From Echria macrotheca (taxonomy: Eukaryota; Ascomycota; Sordariomycetes; Sordariales; Schizotheciaceae): a stretch of 64,000 bases of DNA. The position numbers and the translations under genes were made by a program. How positions within the stretch are numbered: the stretch's first letter is position 1; each line of letters begins with the position of its first letter. The notes under the pieces were generated by a model. The model was not told where the DNA came from and searched no databases. It saw nothing but the letters and a program-made list of their open reading frames with translations. Location of the stretch: NCBI GenBank assembly GCA_030411725.1, contig MU839837.1, forward strand, positions 1,240,001-1,304,000, read 5' to 3'. Shown in pieces: positions 12,247-23,101 of this stretch.

Positions 12247-13638
12247 ATGTCCATACCCATCCCGCACCCGCCCGGCATCCCGGTGCTGGGCAACCTGTTT
12301 GATGTCGACCCGAACAACACCTGGTGGTCGCTGAAAACGCTCGCCGAGAAATACGGCGAGATCTTCTCCATCAGCGTGCTAGGCAACAAGATCGTCTTCG
12401 TCGCGTCGGCCGCGCTCGCAGAGGAAATCTGCGACGAGAAGCGCTTCCGCAAGTACGTCGGCGGGCCCATCAAAGAGATCCGCTACGCCGTGCACGACGC
12501 CCTCTTCACGGCCTACGAGCGCGAAGCCGCCAGCTGGGGCGTAGCCCACCGCGTCATGGCGCCGCTCCTCAGCGCCGACGCCGTGGCCTCGCACTTCAGA
12601 GAAGTCCTGAGCTGCACCGACGAGCTGGTGACAAAATGGTCGTCCCTCGGCGACGACACCAACAAAATCCAACCCTTTCCCGACCTCAACCTCCTCAACC
12701 TCGAGGCCACGACGCTGACCCTCTTCGGCAAGAAGCTGAACTGCATCACCGCCGACGGCCCGCCGCACCCGATGCTGCAGGCCATGGAAGACTCGACCTC
12801 GGAGGCCATGAAACGGCCAACCCGCCCCAAGCTGCTCAATTTTCTTGTTTATGGCTCCAAGTTCCGCCGCGCGACCAAGGCGATGCGCGCCTACGCCCAG
12901 GACGTGATCGACTACCGCAAGGCGAACCCGAACCCAGACCGTCACGATCTGCTCTGGGCTATGCAGACGGCCAAGGACCCCGAGACGGGCAAGAGTCTCA
13001 CGGACTCGCAGGTCGTCGACGAGATCATCTCGATGCCCATCGGCAGCAGCACCGCGCCGTGCGCCGTCGCTGCGGGGATTTTATTTCTCACGCAGAACCC
13101 GCACGTCGTGACCAGGGCGCGCGAGGAGATCGATGCCGTGGTCGGGGAGGGCGAGCTGACCGAAGAGCACATCCCGCGGCTGCAGTACATGGCCGGCGTG
13201 GTGCGCGAGACGTTGAGGCTGTCGTTTGCGGCGCCGGGGTTCAATATCGAGCCGATCCCGCGCGAGGGGGACAAGAGTCCTGTGCTGCTCGGCGGCGGCA
13301 AGTACGAGATCGCTCATGACCAGGCCATGATCATTGTCCTTGCGGGCGTGAATCGGGATCCGGCTGTGTTTGAGGAGCCCACGGCGTTCCGGCCCGAGAG
13401 GATGGTTGGCGAGGCGTTTGAGAAGTTGCCGGCGGGGGTGAAGAAGTGGTTCGGCAATGGGAAGAGGGAGTGTATCGGCAAGCACTGGGCGTGGGAGTTT
13501 CTGGTCGTGGTGATGACCGAGTTGATTCGGAAGTTGGATTTCGAGGCGGCGGAGCCGGGCTATGCGATGAAGCAGGATGGGTGGTTTAATGTGCGGCCGA
13601 TTGATTTGTCGGTGAAGGTGAAGCCCAGGGCTGTGTGA
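12247..13638 (+). CDS. cytochrome P450, soluble CYP505-like haem domain, 463 aa
   Basis: Intronless P450 without an N-terminal membrane anchor. It starts directly with a Pro-rich IPHPPGIPVLGNL segment, as in the haem domain of CYP505/P450-BM3-type enzymes, but no reductase domain follows. ExxR is ETLR (about 321-324), the PERF-like motif is FRPERM, and the haem-binding loop is FGNGKRECIG with Cys409. The I-helix oxygen-activation motif, normally AGxE/DTT, reads IGSSTAP (about 265-271), so the usual acidic residue is replaced by Ser. Catalysis may therefore be atypical (family knowledge plus inference). It would need a separate reductase. The next gene downstream encodes a Kex2-type repeat precursor. 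Substrate unknown. Confidence 0.9.
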   Translation: MSIPIPHPPGIPVLGNLFDVDPNNTWWSLKTLAEKYGEIFSISVLGNKIVFVASAALAEEICDEKRFRKYVGGPIKEIRYAVHDALFTAYEREAASWGVAHRVMAPLLSADAVASHFREVLSCTDELVTKWSSLGDDTNKIQPFPDLNLLNLEATTLTLFGKKLNCITADGPPHPMLQAMEDSTSEAMKRPTRPKLLNFLVYGSKFRRATKAMRAYAQDVIDYRKANPNPDRHDLLWAMQTAKDPETGKSLTDSQVVDEIISMPIGSSTAPCAVAAGILFLTQNPHVVTRAREEIDAVVGEGELTEEHIPRLQYMAGVVRETLRLSFAAPGFNIEPIPREGDKSPVLLGGGKYEIAHDQAMIIVLAGVNRDPAVFEEPTAFRPERMVGEAFEKLPAGVKKWFGNGKRECIGKHWAWEFLVVVMTELIRKLDFEAAEPGYAMKQDGWFNVRPIDLSVKVKPRAV

Positions 13639-14580
13639 GGGGGGGAATCAAGGGGCGTGGGGAAGATGCAGGAGGTGAAAGAGTGTTGTAATGGTGGCAA
13701 GAGCAATGTCGGTATATCGGACCCCGTATCACATGTAATGAGTCCCGAGAATAGATAAACCTTCGTCATATCATGTACCCCGTGGCGCTTGACGATGCTA
13801 ATGTGTGGCGGTTATGATCACCTGTGGCCGGGTCGGATGTTGCTCTCACCGTGACCGCGGAGAACGCACTTGCCACCCCAACTCTGGGGCTGGTGATGCG
13901 GACCTGTGCCTTCTTGTGGCTGTCGGGGTGGTGACGGAGCCTGGCACAACCCGAGGACAGAGTGCATGCAGTCTGACAGGATAGCCCAAGTCGCAATCGA
14001 GGGGCTCTAGCGGACAAACTGACATGGCGTGACTGGTCTGCGCAAACATGGAACTGACAGCCTTGACAACAAGGCTCACTCTAAATATAGACAATTTGAC
14101 GCCACTGAAGGGTTTTGGCGTGTCATGACAACATACCGTGCGCATCAGACTTGCATCTACCCACCTCGGGAGGCTCGGGACTAACACAGACGTCGGCGGA
14201 GCCAACGTTTGGCATGCATGGCTTCATGCAGAGAGGTTACCGGCGCGAAATCTTACCAGAACACCGAGCAGTGGTTTGACAGACAGTCAGCGTCGGACGT
14301 CCATGACGCATGATGGCTGTCTCGGCAGAGGAAGCCAACTTGTCAATGAAGATCAATATCCAAAGTAGGAAAAGAATCTATATAACCATCCCTCTCACTC
14401 TCTCCCTTCCGACTTTCTCTCACCATCACACAACAACAACAACTACTACTTCACAATCACAACACACTCGCTTAAACCAGCAACACATTACCAAACTTAC
14501 AACACTAATAATCCCCCCACCCACCCACCCTTCCAACTCCCCACCCCTTCAATAATCAATCCACCCATCCATCACCAAAA
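13639..14580. promoter_or_regulatory. intergenic: P450 3' flank and promoter/leader of the repeat-precursor gene
   Basis: A TATATAA box lies at 14379-14385. It is followed by a C/A/T-rich leader (about 14400-14580) with many ACAAC and CACC runs, the pattern of strongly transcribed filamentous-fungal genes. The rest shows no gene. Confidence 0.6.
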
Positions 14581-15279
14581 ATGAAGACCACAACCCTCCT
14601 CGCCGCCACCACCGCCCTCCTCGTCACCACCGCGGAAGCAGTAACCATCTCCCTCCCCTCAGGCGTCTCCATCCCCTCGGGCGTCACCCTCCCCACAGGC
14701 GTGACCGTGGTCACCGCCGGCGGAGATGACGACGCCAACGCCAAGCGCCAACTGACCGCCATCTCAGCCGTCTCCTTCGGCAAGCGCCAAGTCGCCGGCT
14801 TCACCTTTAGCAACTTCGCCGCCACCACCACGTCATCCGACGACACCGTTGAAGAAACCCCCGTCGCTGCCGCCGTCGCGGCAGCAGAAGCCAAGCGCCA
14901 ATTCAGCGGCGTCAGCGGTGCGCAGTCGTTCACGTTCCGCCGGCGGCAATTTGGTGGGATCACCATCGGCGCTGGGACCAGTACTGCTACTGAGACGGCT
15001 GCTGCTGGTGGTGCAGAGAAGAGGCAGTTCACTGGCGGTGTGAGCGGTGCTGCTCAGTCGTTCTCGCTTCGCAAGAAGCAGTTTGGTGGGATTACCATTG
15101 GCGCGGGGACCACGACTACTGCTACTGCGACGGCTGCGGCGGACAAGAAGAGGCAGTTCAGCGGGGTTAGCGGTGCTCAGTCGTTCTCGCTTCGCAAGAA
15201 GCAGTTTGGTGGGATTACCATTGGTGCGGGGACGACGACTACGGCTACTGCTACTGCTGCTGCTGCTGGTGCTCGCTAA
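14581..15279 (+). CDS. secreted Kex2-type repeat precursor protein, 232 aa
   Basis: A signal peptide (about 1-20, ending AEA) is followed by a chain of segments separated by dibasic or tribasic sites: KR 55-56, 68-69, 105-106, RRR 120-122, KR 147-148, RKK 164-166, KKR 189-191 and RKK 205-207. Every segment after a basic site starts with Gln, a residue that can cyclise to pyroglutamate. From residue 107 two peptide types alternate three times: type A (QFSGVSGAQSF-like) and type B (QFGGITIGAGT followed by Thr/Ala). The last two A-B units are nearly identical at DNA level. This is the architecture of fungal Kex2-processed precursors, known as hydrophobic repeat proteins, pheromones or RiPP precursors. 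There is no Tyr in the cores and no UstYa-like gene nearby, so a dikaritin is not supported. Cleavage after KK-only sites is less certain. The strong TATA and leader suggest high expression. Confidence 0.8.
   Translation: MKTTTLLAATTALLVTTAEAVTISLPSGVSIPSGVTLPTGVTVVTAGGDDDANAKRQLTAISAVSFGKRQVAGFTFSNFAATTTSSDDTVEETPVAAAVAAAEAKRQFSGVSGAQSFTFRRRQFGGITIGAGTSTATETAAAGGAEKRQFTGGVSGAAQSFSLRKKQFGGITIGAGTTTTATATAAADKKRQFSGVSGAQSFSLRKKQFGGITIGAGTTTTATATAAAAGAR
14899..15276 (+). repeat. three tandem A-B peptide units within the repeat precursor
   Basis: Units cover about 14899-15024, 15025-15153 and 15154-15276, roughly 123-129 bp each. The last two share long near-identical DNA stretches, implying recent tandem duplication or gene conversion. 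Confidence 0.75.
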
Positions 15280-17060
15280 GGCGTTGGGTGATTTTTTGGG
15301 GGGCAAGATGATCGGGACGGGATAATGGATGTGAGCGGGATGTTTTGTCGACACACATTGGGTTTCCCTTTTTTTCCTTTTTTTCCTTTTTTTTTCTCAT
15401 TTTGGGTTTGTTTTTATATATGAGTTTGGGTTGAATCGGGTTTGGTTTCACACGATAATGGGACGCACAGGATTTGCTGGCTTATTGGGGGAACGAGAGA
15501 GGTGGCATCACGGGGGAGTACGGGGAGAGCAACAGCATCGGTTGAACAGTTTTGTTATCTGGTTGGCTTCTAGACATTAGACGATCGCTATGTTTGTTTT
15601 CTTCTTTTCCTCCATTCCACTTCCCTCGCTCGTTATCTTTCTCTTACATATCGCTCGTTACACTCATCGTTCGAATAACACTCTAATAATACATTGTCAC
15701 TCTTTGCATTTAAACTTAATTTGCTACAAACCACAGAGCTCAATAGCTTCATATGCGGTGAGGTACTATAGCGAATGTCCTAGCATCCATCAACGACTGC
15801 AAGTGTTCTTGAGCCTCAAAAGATCAAAATTCTAGCCGTGATGTCCGAGCTGACTCCCCGCCGGTGAAGCCAAAGTCGGGCCGGCAGACCGTCTCACGAG
15901 TCCTCAGTCACACAGCCACAGCATCTTTATTTCGAGCTCTCTGAAGGGTGTCCATAGGGTCGCAAAGAAGATATCTTACCTCTGGATGCCTGTGGGTTGG
16001 CATCGGAAAACATTTCTTTGGATGAAAAGTAAAGAAGAATATCTTACCTCCCAAGCAGCCCACTTCCAGCCTCGGCGACGACTCAAAAAGTGCGCCCAAA
16101 CCCACAAAGTAACGGAAACACCACCAAGTGAAACAAACCGAGCCCCGAAAATCCCCTCAAACCGAGACACACCTCCTCGACCCAGTAAGGTACGCAAACC
16201 AAAACAACAAACCCCCCACAAAAATGAATAAGAGACAAATCCCTCACGTCCACCCAAGGAAGGGTCCTTCACCCTAGAACATTCCAAATCCAATATACCT
16301 GCAACCGGCAACCGGGACAGCTCGGAAGTCAGCCAAGCCGGGGATACATTCCGGAACCACCCAACCTCCCAACCGCTTCCAACCCGCAAAAGGCACCCAA
16401 GACGGAGGGAACAATCCAACCTTCCAGAAGACCTCTCCTAAGTAGATATCCCCACGGAAAAATACACCCAGACTTCCTAGCTTCCTTCCAACCTACCTAC
16501 CTACCAAACAAAACCCCAGAGCACCTAGTCCTTCCAATCTACCTACCAAACAAACACCCTCCACTACACCCTTCACGAAAAGAAAAATAATAAAGTGGAA
16601 AAAATAAGATAAACATACCTGCGTAATAATCCCTTCCCGAAATCCCAGCGATACCACCCACAAATACCCAAAATGAAGACATAATCTCGCCAAATCCCTC
16701 TTAGACAGGGTTACCCTTTTCCCGGCTGTCGGAAAAAAAGAAAGGCCCAAGAGACGGAACCAAGCAAGACGCGCGCATGGCAGCATCGCATCGCCACTTA
16801 ACGCGGACCGGAATATAACCCCCCCTCGGCGCTTGGCATTCAGGTACCCGATCCCGTAACACCCCGTCTTTGTTACCTTACCTTGCCGCACGGGCCACCC
16901 CCTGATCATCAGACACAACATAACACACAACATCACGTCCGCTTCTCAAAAAAACACAGCAGCAACTTAGGTAGACACACCATTGCCAATGGGACGCCAG
17001 TGGCCAGTCATCATTAGAATAGCATACATAGTATATACACAGACTTCGACATCAAGTCGG
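15280..17060. other. convergent intergenic region, no supported gene
   Basis: About 1.8 kb between the 3' ends of the repeat-precursor gene (plus) and the MHYT gene (minus). It holds a T-rich pyrimidine tract near 15367-15396 and AT-rich sequence to 15840. A C/A-rich stretch (16040-16980) has open frames on both strands but low-complexity translations. Two ATATCTTACCTC motifs (near 15970 and 16039) read AGGTAAGATAT on the minus strand and could be splice donors of an unannotated transcript. That is not supported otherwise. Confidence 0.45.
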
Positions 17061-19882
17061 TCATATCCGTCTAGGGGTATCGATACGAGCAAGGAGATCG
17101 TCAACAAACGTCGTCATCTCGTCCTCCTTCTTCACCACCACCTTGGAGAGGCCAACCCCCAAAACCGTCGACACATCCCTGAGCTCAATCTGCTGCTCAT
17201 ACGGCGACGTCATCTGCGTCGCGCCCCCCTGTGCCCCCACGTTCTGTCCGTCCAGAGGAATGCTCGAGATATCCGGCTGCTCCCGATGCAGCACCGCCCG
17301 CTGGCTCTTCTGCCGCATGAGGCCCATCGTGCTGTCCGAGCGCGACCTGCTCGGCTGAGGGGGTTCTATTGGCGACGGAATGTGCCTGCTGGCATCCTCC
17401 ACGTCGACTGTGACTTCCGATGATATCATGATGCCGCCGAAAGACGATTCCTGTTGCTTCCCTGGCCCATAGGGATGAACAGTTCGCGTTGTTTCCTCGA
17501 ATTGCGTCTTCAAATCGTCCTCTGGTGTCAATCCGGCTTCCTTGTTGATCGCGTAAAGTTGTATCGATGACAAACTCTCGCTGGATGGGGTCATCGGCTC
17601 CTGGCTAGTCGTGACGAGATTGTCCGAATCGCTACGGTGACGTGTGGCACTCGCCATGGGCCGAGAGAAGCGCCCAAGCGTCGACCAGGGAGAGTCTGGT
17701 AGAGGGACAAAGTTCTTCCGATGACTGGACTGGATCGGCGCTTTGTGAGCAACAGTTGGCGGAGCAGAGGCGTTGAGGACCGGCAAGATTTCGCGGTGTA
17801 CGGACCGAGCGAACGCTGCATGGTGGGAGTTATCGTAAACGAGTTGCTGTGTCTTAAGCAGTCGCAGGGGAATAAACCGGTACTTCGGAGAAATCGCGGG
17901 GGTACCGGACGGTAGGACGATGGAGAACGTGAGAAGAGAGCAGGTGAGCGATTTCAGCTCGGTCGGAGAGTTGCAAGGCGCGAGAACGGGTTTTGAGCTG
18001 AACTTTGCTTCGTCATATACCACATCCGAAAGGGAGACTCGAAGATCCTGAATAGCATCTCGGAGGAGGGCTGCGATGCGCGAATCATTGGGGAAAGCGT
18101 CGACACGTGCCAGCTGCTGCCACACGGCGGACATCGTCTGGCCATCGAAGCGCCGGAGGAACTTGTTTTGCGCCTGGTCCAGTCGATCGAGCGGAATCCA
18201 TACGCTGGGTAAGAGATTGTGCGATTGCTCCCTGACCAGCACGTCATACCCAAACATGTCCGTCCGGGGTTGCACTGCGAATAGCCCAAGATGGACGCCG
18301 GGGTCCAACAAGACCTGCTGGGTGTGCCGAACCATGGATTGCAATTTCAGTTCCAGATTCCTAGTCCGGATCTGCATGGTTGATCCAATGATTGGCGCGA
18401 CCTGGTGGAGTCCCGCGAAGCGGTATCCCGCCGCCTCGAGCCTGTCCGCCACTCGGTCGTTCCCCAGTCTGCGCACCAAGACCATCATGGAACCGTGCGT
18501 ATTTTGCGACTTGTAGGCCATTCCCTTCTCTGCCATATCCTCCTGTTTGGTATCGGCACTTCCGGAATGCGGCTGTTCGGTTTGTTCCACCGAAGACCGC
18601 GACGATCCACCCGTAGAGAACATCTCGTCCCAGAGACTCCCAGCATTTACAACCTCCTCGTTCAGTTTTGCTGCGAGCGCGGAGGCAGCAAGGCAGAAAA
18701 GCTCACGGAAGACAGTGTCGTAATTGTCAATTATGTGTCCCTCGTGGTCCACGAGATCGATACCGGTTCGGATGTTTCGGCCGTGGTGGGGAAGCCGCGC
18801 GAGATGTCGTGTCATCCGGTCGATGAGATCCGACACGCTCAGCCAGTTGTGGGAAGCCTGGTAGGCCCATTGAAACAAGGGATGTGCCGTGGAGAAAATA
18901 TCGTCCTGCGTCTTCTGCATGAACGTGCTGGTTATCTCCTCGCTCGGCAGGCAGCCATCGGGTGTGACCAAGATCCTCCCTTGCTTGTCAAATACGGCGG
19001 CGGCGATAGTAATCTGTTGAGCCTTGCTAGCATATCCTTTGCGCATCCGAGCCGATGAAATCGCGAGTCCTGCCATCACCATGCAGGTAGCGACCGACTG
19101 CAGCAAAGTTAGCACCGAGTCATCGCAAGTATAGGATCACCAACCAAGCAGGAGACCACGATGATGGTCGTGTTGCGCATGTCGTAGTCATCGGCCGAGT
19201 TGGGATGAAGCAAGCGGTAGGTCGTCCCCAAGGCAGCGCACCAATGCATGCCAGAGACAGCGCTGGCCAGTACTATGGCACACCCGACTCTCTTCCACCA
19301 CGAGCTGGTCCATGCGGCTCTAAAGACGAAGAACAGAGCGAGAGCGACAGAACTCGCCGTAGCGGCAATGAGAGCGGCGCCTGCCACGTTGGCGACATTG
19401 TATTCGCACTCGTAGTTGCTGATGGACGCGTTTCCAAGGTAGTGCATGCCGCAGATAGCACCCCCGGAAAGACAGCCCGAGACGGCGATGCGCCACCAGC
19501 TGATGGTATTGCTTTCGGTAACGACCCAGAAGGCCACGAGAAGGACGAGGATCGGGACGAAAAAGGAAGCGACTGTGACGCGGACCGAGAAGACGATCTG
19601 GAGCTGGGGCTGGCCGTCCAGGAGAGCGGTTGCGCGATTGCCGATGTAGTGCATGCACCAGATGGAAACGCCACCCATGGATATGGCGGCTCCGAGGAGC
19701 AAGAGGTAGTTGTAGAGGCCATTGCGGGAAGTGCGACGGTTGATGAGCTCGAGGGTGGAAGCAGCGCCAACGAAACTAACGATGTAGCTCAACACCAGGA
19801 TTGCTGCATCGAAGTGGAAGGGCACAACCTCGCCCAGCAGCCAGGAAAAGTCCTCTGGCGAGGTACCCGGCGGGGGCTCCAT
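17061..19882 (-). CDS. MHYT-domain integral membrane signalling protein, 924 aa
   Basis: Two exons: 19882..19145 and 19097..17061, joined by a 47-nt intron with donor GTTGGT, a GCTAAC branch and CAG acceptor. The first ATG that keeps only the membrane part is at 19882 (MEPPPGTS...). The N-terminal quarter has about seven hydrophobic helices carrying three variants of the MHYT signature: CMHYIGN, CGMHYLGN and SGMHWCA. These are the proposed metal-binding motifs of the MHYT family. The remaining 670 residues are cytosolic, with no kinase, GGDEF or EAL motif visible and a Ser/Pro-rich C-terminal third. Fungal homologues are generally named MHYT domain signalling proteins of unknown output; sensing of a diatomic gas is proposed for bacterial members. 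The weak donor is the least certain point. Confidence 0.85.
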
Positions 19883-22800
19883 CTCCGTTCGGTGGAGGGC
19901 GCGACGGCGGTCATCCAGAGGGGAGGCGGCATTCGAAGCAACCAGCAAAGAAGGGACGAGAAGGTGCAGTTTTGAAGGGCTGGGCAGCTGCGGCGATTTT
20001 TCTGGACCAGTCCCAAAGTGAAATCGACCCCGCGCGATGTTGAGGCGGGCGTAGGAGGAGCCAGTCAGCAACCAAGCCAACAGCTGTCAGGAAGCGGCGG
20101 CAGATGCACCATCAAAGCGTGGCCTTGGCATCAGATGCTTTCTGCGCGCTCCAGATTGGGGACGAGGGCAGGTAGTAGGAAGGATTCGCTCGGGGAGGAG
20201 CATTTATCAGACCAGCTTTGGCCGTTGCCTTTACCGTCATTCGCACTGTCCCCATTCGCTCCATCGCTTCGAGAACGGCAGAATCTGCGGCGCAATCTTC
20301 CAGAGGACAGAGCGCCCCGACAAGACTGCCAGTTACAGGTTGCGGACAATTCGTCATGTTCTTGCGTCGAGGTCGCCGAGTAGGTGCATCGGGCCAATAG
20401 CTTTCACAGGCAGTGACTGTTTTTTTGCGCGGCCGAAAAGGACCTCCGAGGCGAGGGGTAAAATGCGGGTCATTGCCCATTGGCCGCCCTCCTTGGCCAG
20501 GCCCTTTCTGCACCAGAACGGCACGACCAGGATCTACCCAGAACGGCATATCGGACGCCGATCTTCTGTCTGCATCTCTGCATCTGCATCGGATGCTGAC
20601 CGGTCTGGACTGCTTCTGATTGACTCGCGATATCTTGACTTTTATTCTTTCTTTCGTCATTCACTCTCGGACAGCAGGACAGAAGAATGGACATGATAAG
20701 ATCGAGATCGGAACACAGCTCAACCGATAATACCGCGCATTAGCCTCTGACCGCATCATCTGAAACCGTGAGCCGAATCCCACGGTCGGAGATAGCCGAC
20801 TGTTGAGCATCGGCATGGGTCCTGGTCCTGGACGAATCCCGGTTAGAGTGGGAGCGGGATCGGTCGATCCACGTGGCCGAGACGCACGAGCCACTTTCAG
20901 CTTGACGAGAGACGAAAAGAGAGTGGTTCACTGCAATCCTCGAACGTCTGAAGTTTCCAACATTATTTTGTCACAAGCAAGCTCATGGCTCGCCCAGGTG
21001 CTTGCCAGCTGCCAAGGCCGCCGTTTCGCTCGAAACTCACGCAAGCAGAAGGTGCCTTCAGCTGCTGCGGACGCCAAGTGTCTGATCCCCATGATCTTGG
21101 CGGCTTTGGCGCCGATTAGCGTCGATGCTGAGGGGGTCTAGAAACGCCATCGATCGGTTAGCGTCGATTGCGTCGACCCACGATGAGGCGAACCGAGGCG
21201 AGACGTGCACATCTGTGGACATCATCGAAGTGGACTTTGTCAAGTCACCGAAGAGTGGATACATAGAAGAGTAGTTAATTTCGACTCACCAACTTTGGGT
21301 TACTCTATCTCAGCTGTATGCTTCGCGTCGCGCGAGCGCCGTAACACCCAAGACCTTGCTAAAGCAGCTTGGTAAAACGCTATTCCGTAACACAGACCTC
21401 GAAGGGGCAATGGGTGCCAAAGAAGTAACCGGGATGTTCCCTGAACGACTTCAACCATCAGTTGCTCGAAATCGTGCACTCTCCAGGGCACGGCTATCCA
21501 ACTTTGCCACACTTTGCCATCGCAGAGGCAGAATAACCTATTCCCCCTCTTTGGGCGGTACCCAAATGACTCGAGCCGACTGAGTTCACCGTACCTCAAA
21601 TCACTTTGACGACATTCTGATGAGATGGACATAGGGAAGGTTGAGTATGACTTGCTGCAGCCCAGACTAGCACAGTGCCGGAAGGTTTTGGGTGTGAGCA
21701 GGTGCTGCCAACCATCACGCGTTCTACCTCAACAGCTCGAGCAGGACTGAACGCCGATTGTGGCCGAAAATTAGTAGATCAGCCGATAGAACATACCCGA
21801 GAACGACAGGGTAAGATATGGCATGACTTTGTTGCGACGCAAGCAGCTAGCAATGTTCCGTTCTGTGAGAACATTTTTGCCTCGGGATTTATCCAGGGAC
21901 GTTCCCGGACATATACGCAAATCTTGCTGCTATTGCCCCTATAGGTAGCGGGCGGTTGTTAATGAACTAGGGAGTCGCAGACATTCTCTCAAGTCTTTCA
22001 TCTGTCTGCAGGTCCTGGATCTGGACAAAAGTGCCATCACAAGCAAGATCTTGCTTTAAGCAGAGTTGGAGAGCAGTGGCTTCTCACCGTTGCTATCAGG
22101 AGTGAAAGGAAAAGGGGACTAAATACAGGGTAGTCGCAGACAGAAGCCACACGCCAGGGGTAGGCTGTCCCGACTCATTATCTACAAGCGATCGTTTGAT
22201 AAGCGAAACGCCGGGGATTGGTATGCCTAGACCCTCTCTTGTCGTCTTCCTGTAGGTAGCTGAGCTATAAACAATAACTGTAACATTTGGCACCTGATAG
22301 GGGCAGCCCCCTCATAACCAACCCAGTCGAATCTTCAAGTAACAACACATTTTCGCAGAAGGCACAGGTAGAGGCTTACTGCTGGCTCATATACTCAGGA
22401 ATTTTTGCCTCTTTCTTATAGAGTCCTCTTCTTATAATAGGAATATTTTCGGTCTCAGATAGGTAGCTTATGCCAAAGCCCCCCGCCCTCCCCCCTGAGG
22501 TGTACGAAATCGTATAGGTCACTACCTACTCAGTTTAAGTAGCCACCAACTTTCTGTATGGTCCGCAAGATTTATAGCATTGGGAGTGTATGGCACGTCA
22601 AAATTCTGTGGAACAGAAATTTGACTTCGATGGGGTTGAGAGTTATTATCGGGAGTGTCTCTCTCCCCGGCCCGTTGGAATTGGGAGATCTTCTCTTATT
22701 TGTGATGCCTCTTGATTGTAGCGGGGTTTAGATCTTGGACTCTAGGGATGTAAGTATATTGGGATTTGGATTTTCCGACAATGTGCCATGCGCCTACCAA

Positions 22801-23101
22801 TCGCTTGTCACACAGAAAATTTCGGAGCGATTGTGAAAATGCCCAGAGAAACGCCCATTGCAGTGCTGAGTGTCTTGGCCTATCGGAAGGCGACAACGGT
22901 GTTTGTGGCTGTGGCTGCCTGGGCTGCGTGCCTCCGCCTCATTTTTTTCCTCTCGTGATTTGGGCAATTGGGGTTTCGGCCTAAGGTACCCATGCAGTTG
23001 GTGTGGCAGTCCAGCCTGACCGTAACGTTGAACTTTCCTTACCTCCAATTTCTCAACAACGCAAATGGGACGCGAAGTCAGAACACAACCGCTGGCGAAA
23101 C
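19883..23101. other. 3.2-kb gene-poor region
   Basis: The left 200 bp is the MHYT 5' flank. The rest contains only short, compositionally poor reading frames on both strands. Near 22260-22310, TAACTGTAACATTTGGCACC followed by TGATAGGGG resembles the end of a fungal LTR joined to a primer-binding-site-like sequence. Near 22477-22510 a Pro-rich LPPEVYEIV-like reading followed by a stop recalls the start of an F-box but is not continued. I could not support a gene or a complete transposon. Confidence 0.4.

Noticed and set aside
12324..13319. 331-codon open frame overlapping the P450 in another frame
   Set aside because: Arg/Pro/Gly-rich translation typical of the shifted frame of a GC-rich gene; the P450 frame has all family motifs.
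12247..15279. Full RiPP (dikaritin-type) cluster
   Set aside because: No UstYa/DUF3328 gene is present, core peptides lack Tyr, and no peptidase or methyltransferase lies alongside.
15976..16936. Two 147-codon minus-strand frames in the convergent gap
   Set aside because: Low-complexity Gly/Leu/Val/Ser translations from C/A-rich DNA; no splice model joins them to a known family.
18405..19975. Plus-strand frames of 217 and 256 codons opposite the MHYT gene
   Set aside because: Antisense shadows of a well-supported coding sequence, with no motifs of their own.
20112..20660. 182-codon minus-strand frame upstream of the MHYT gene
   Set aside because: No signal, domain or conserved segment; the opposite strand is equally open and composition is unbiased.
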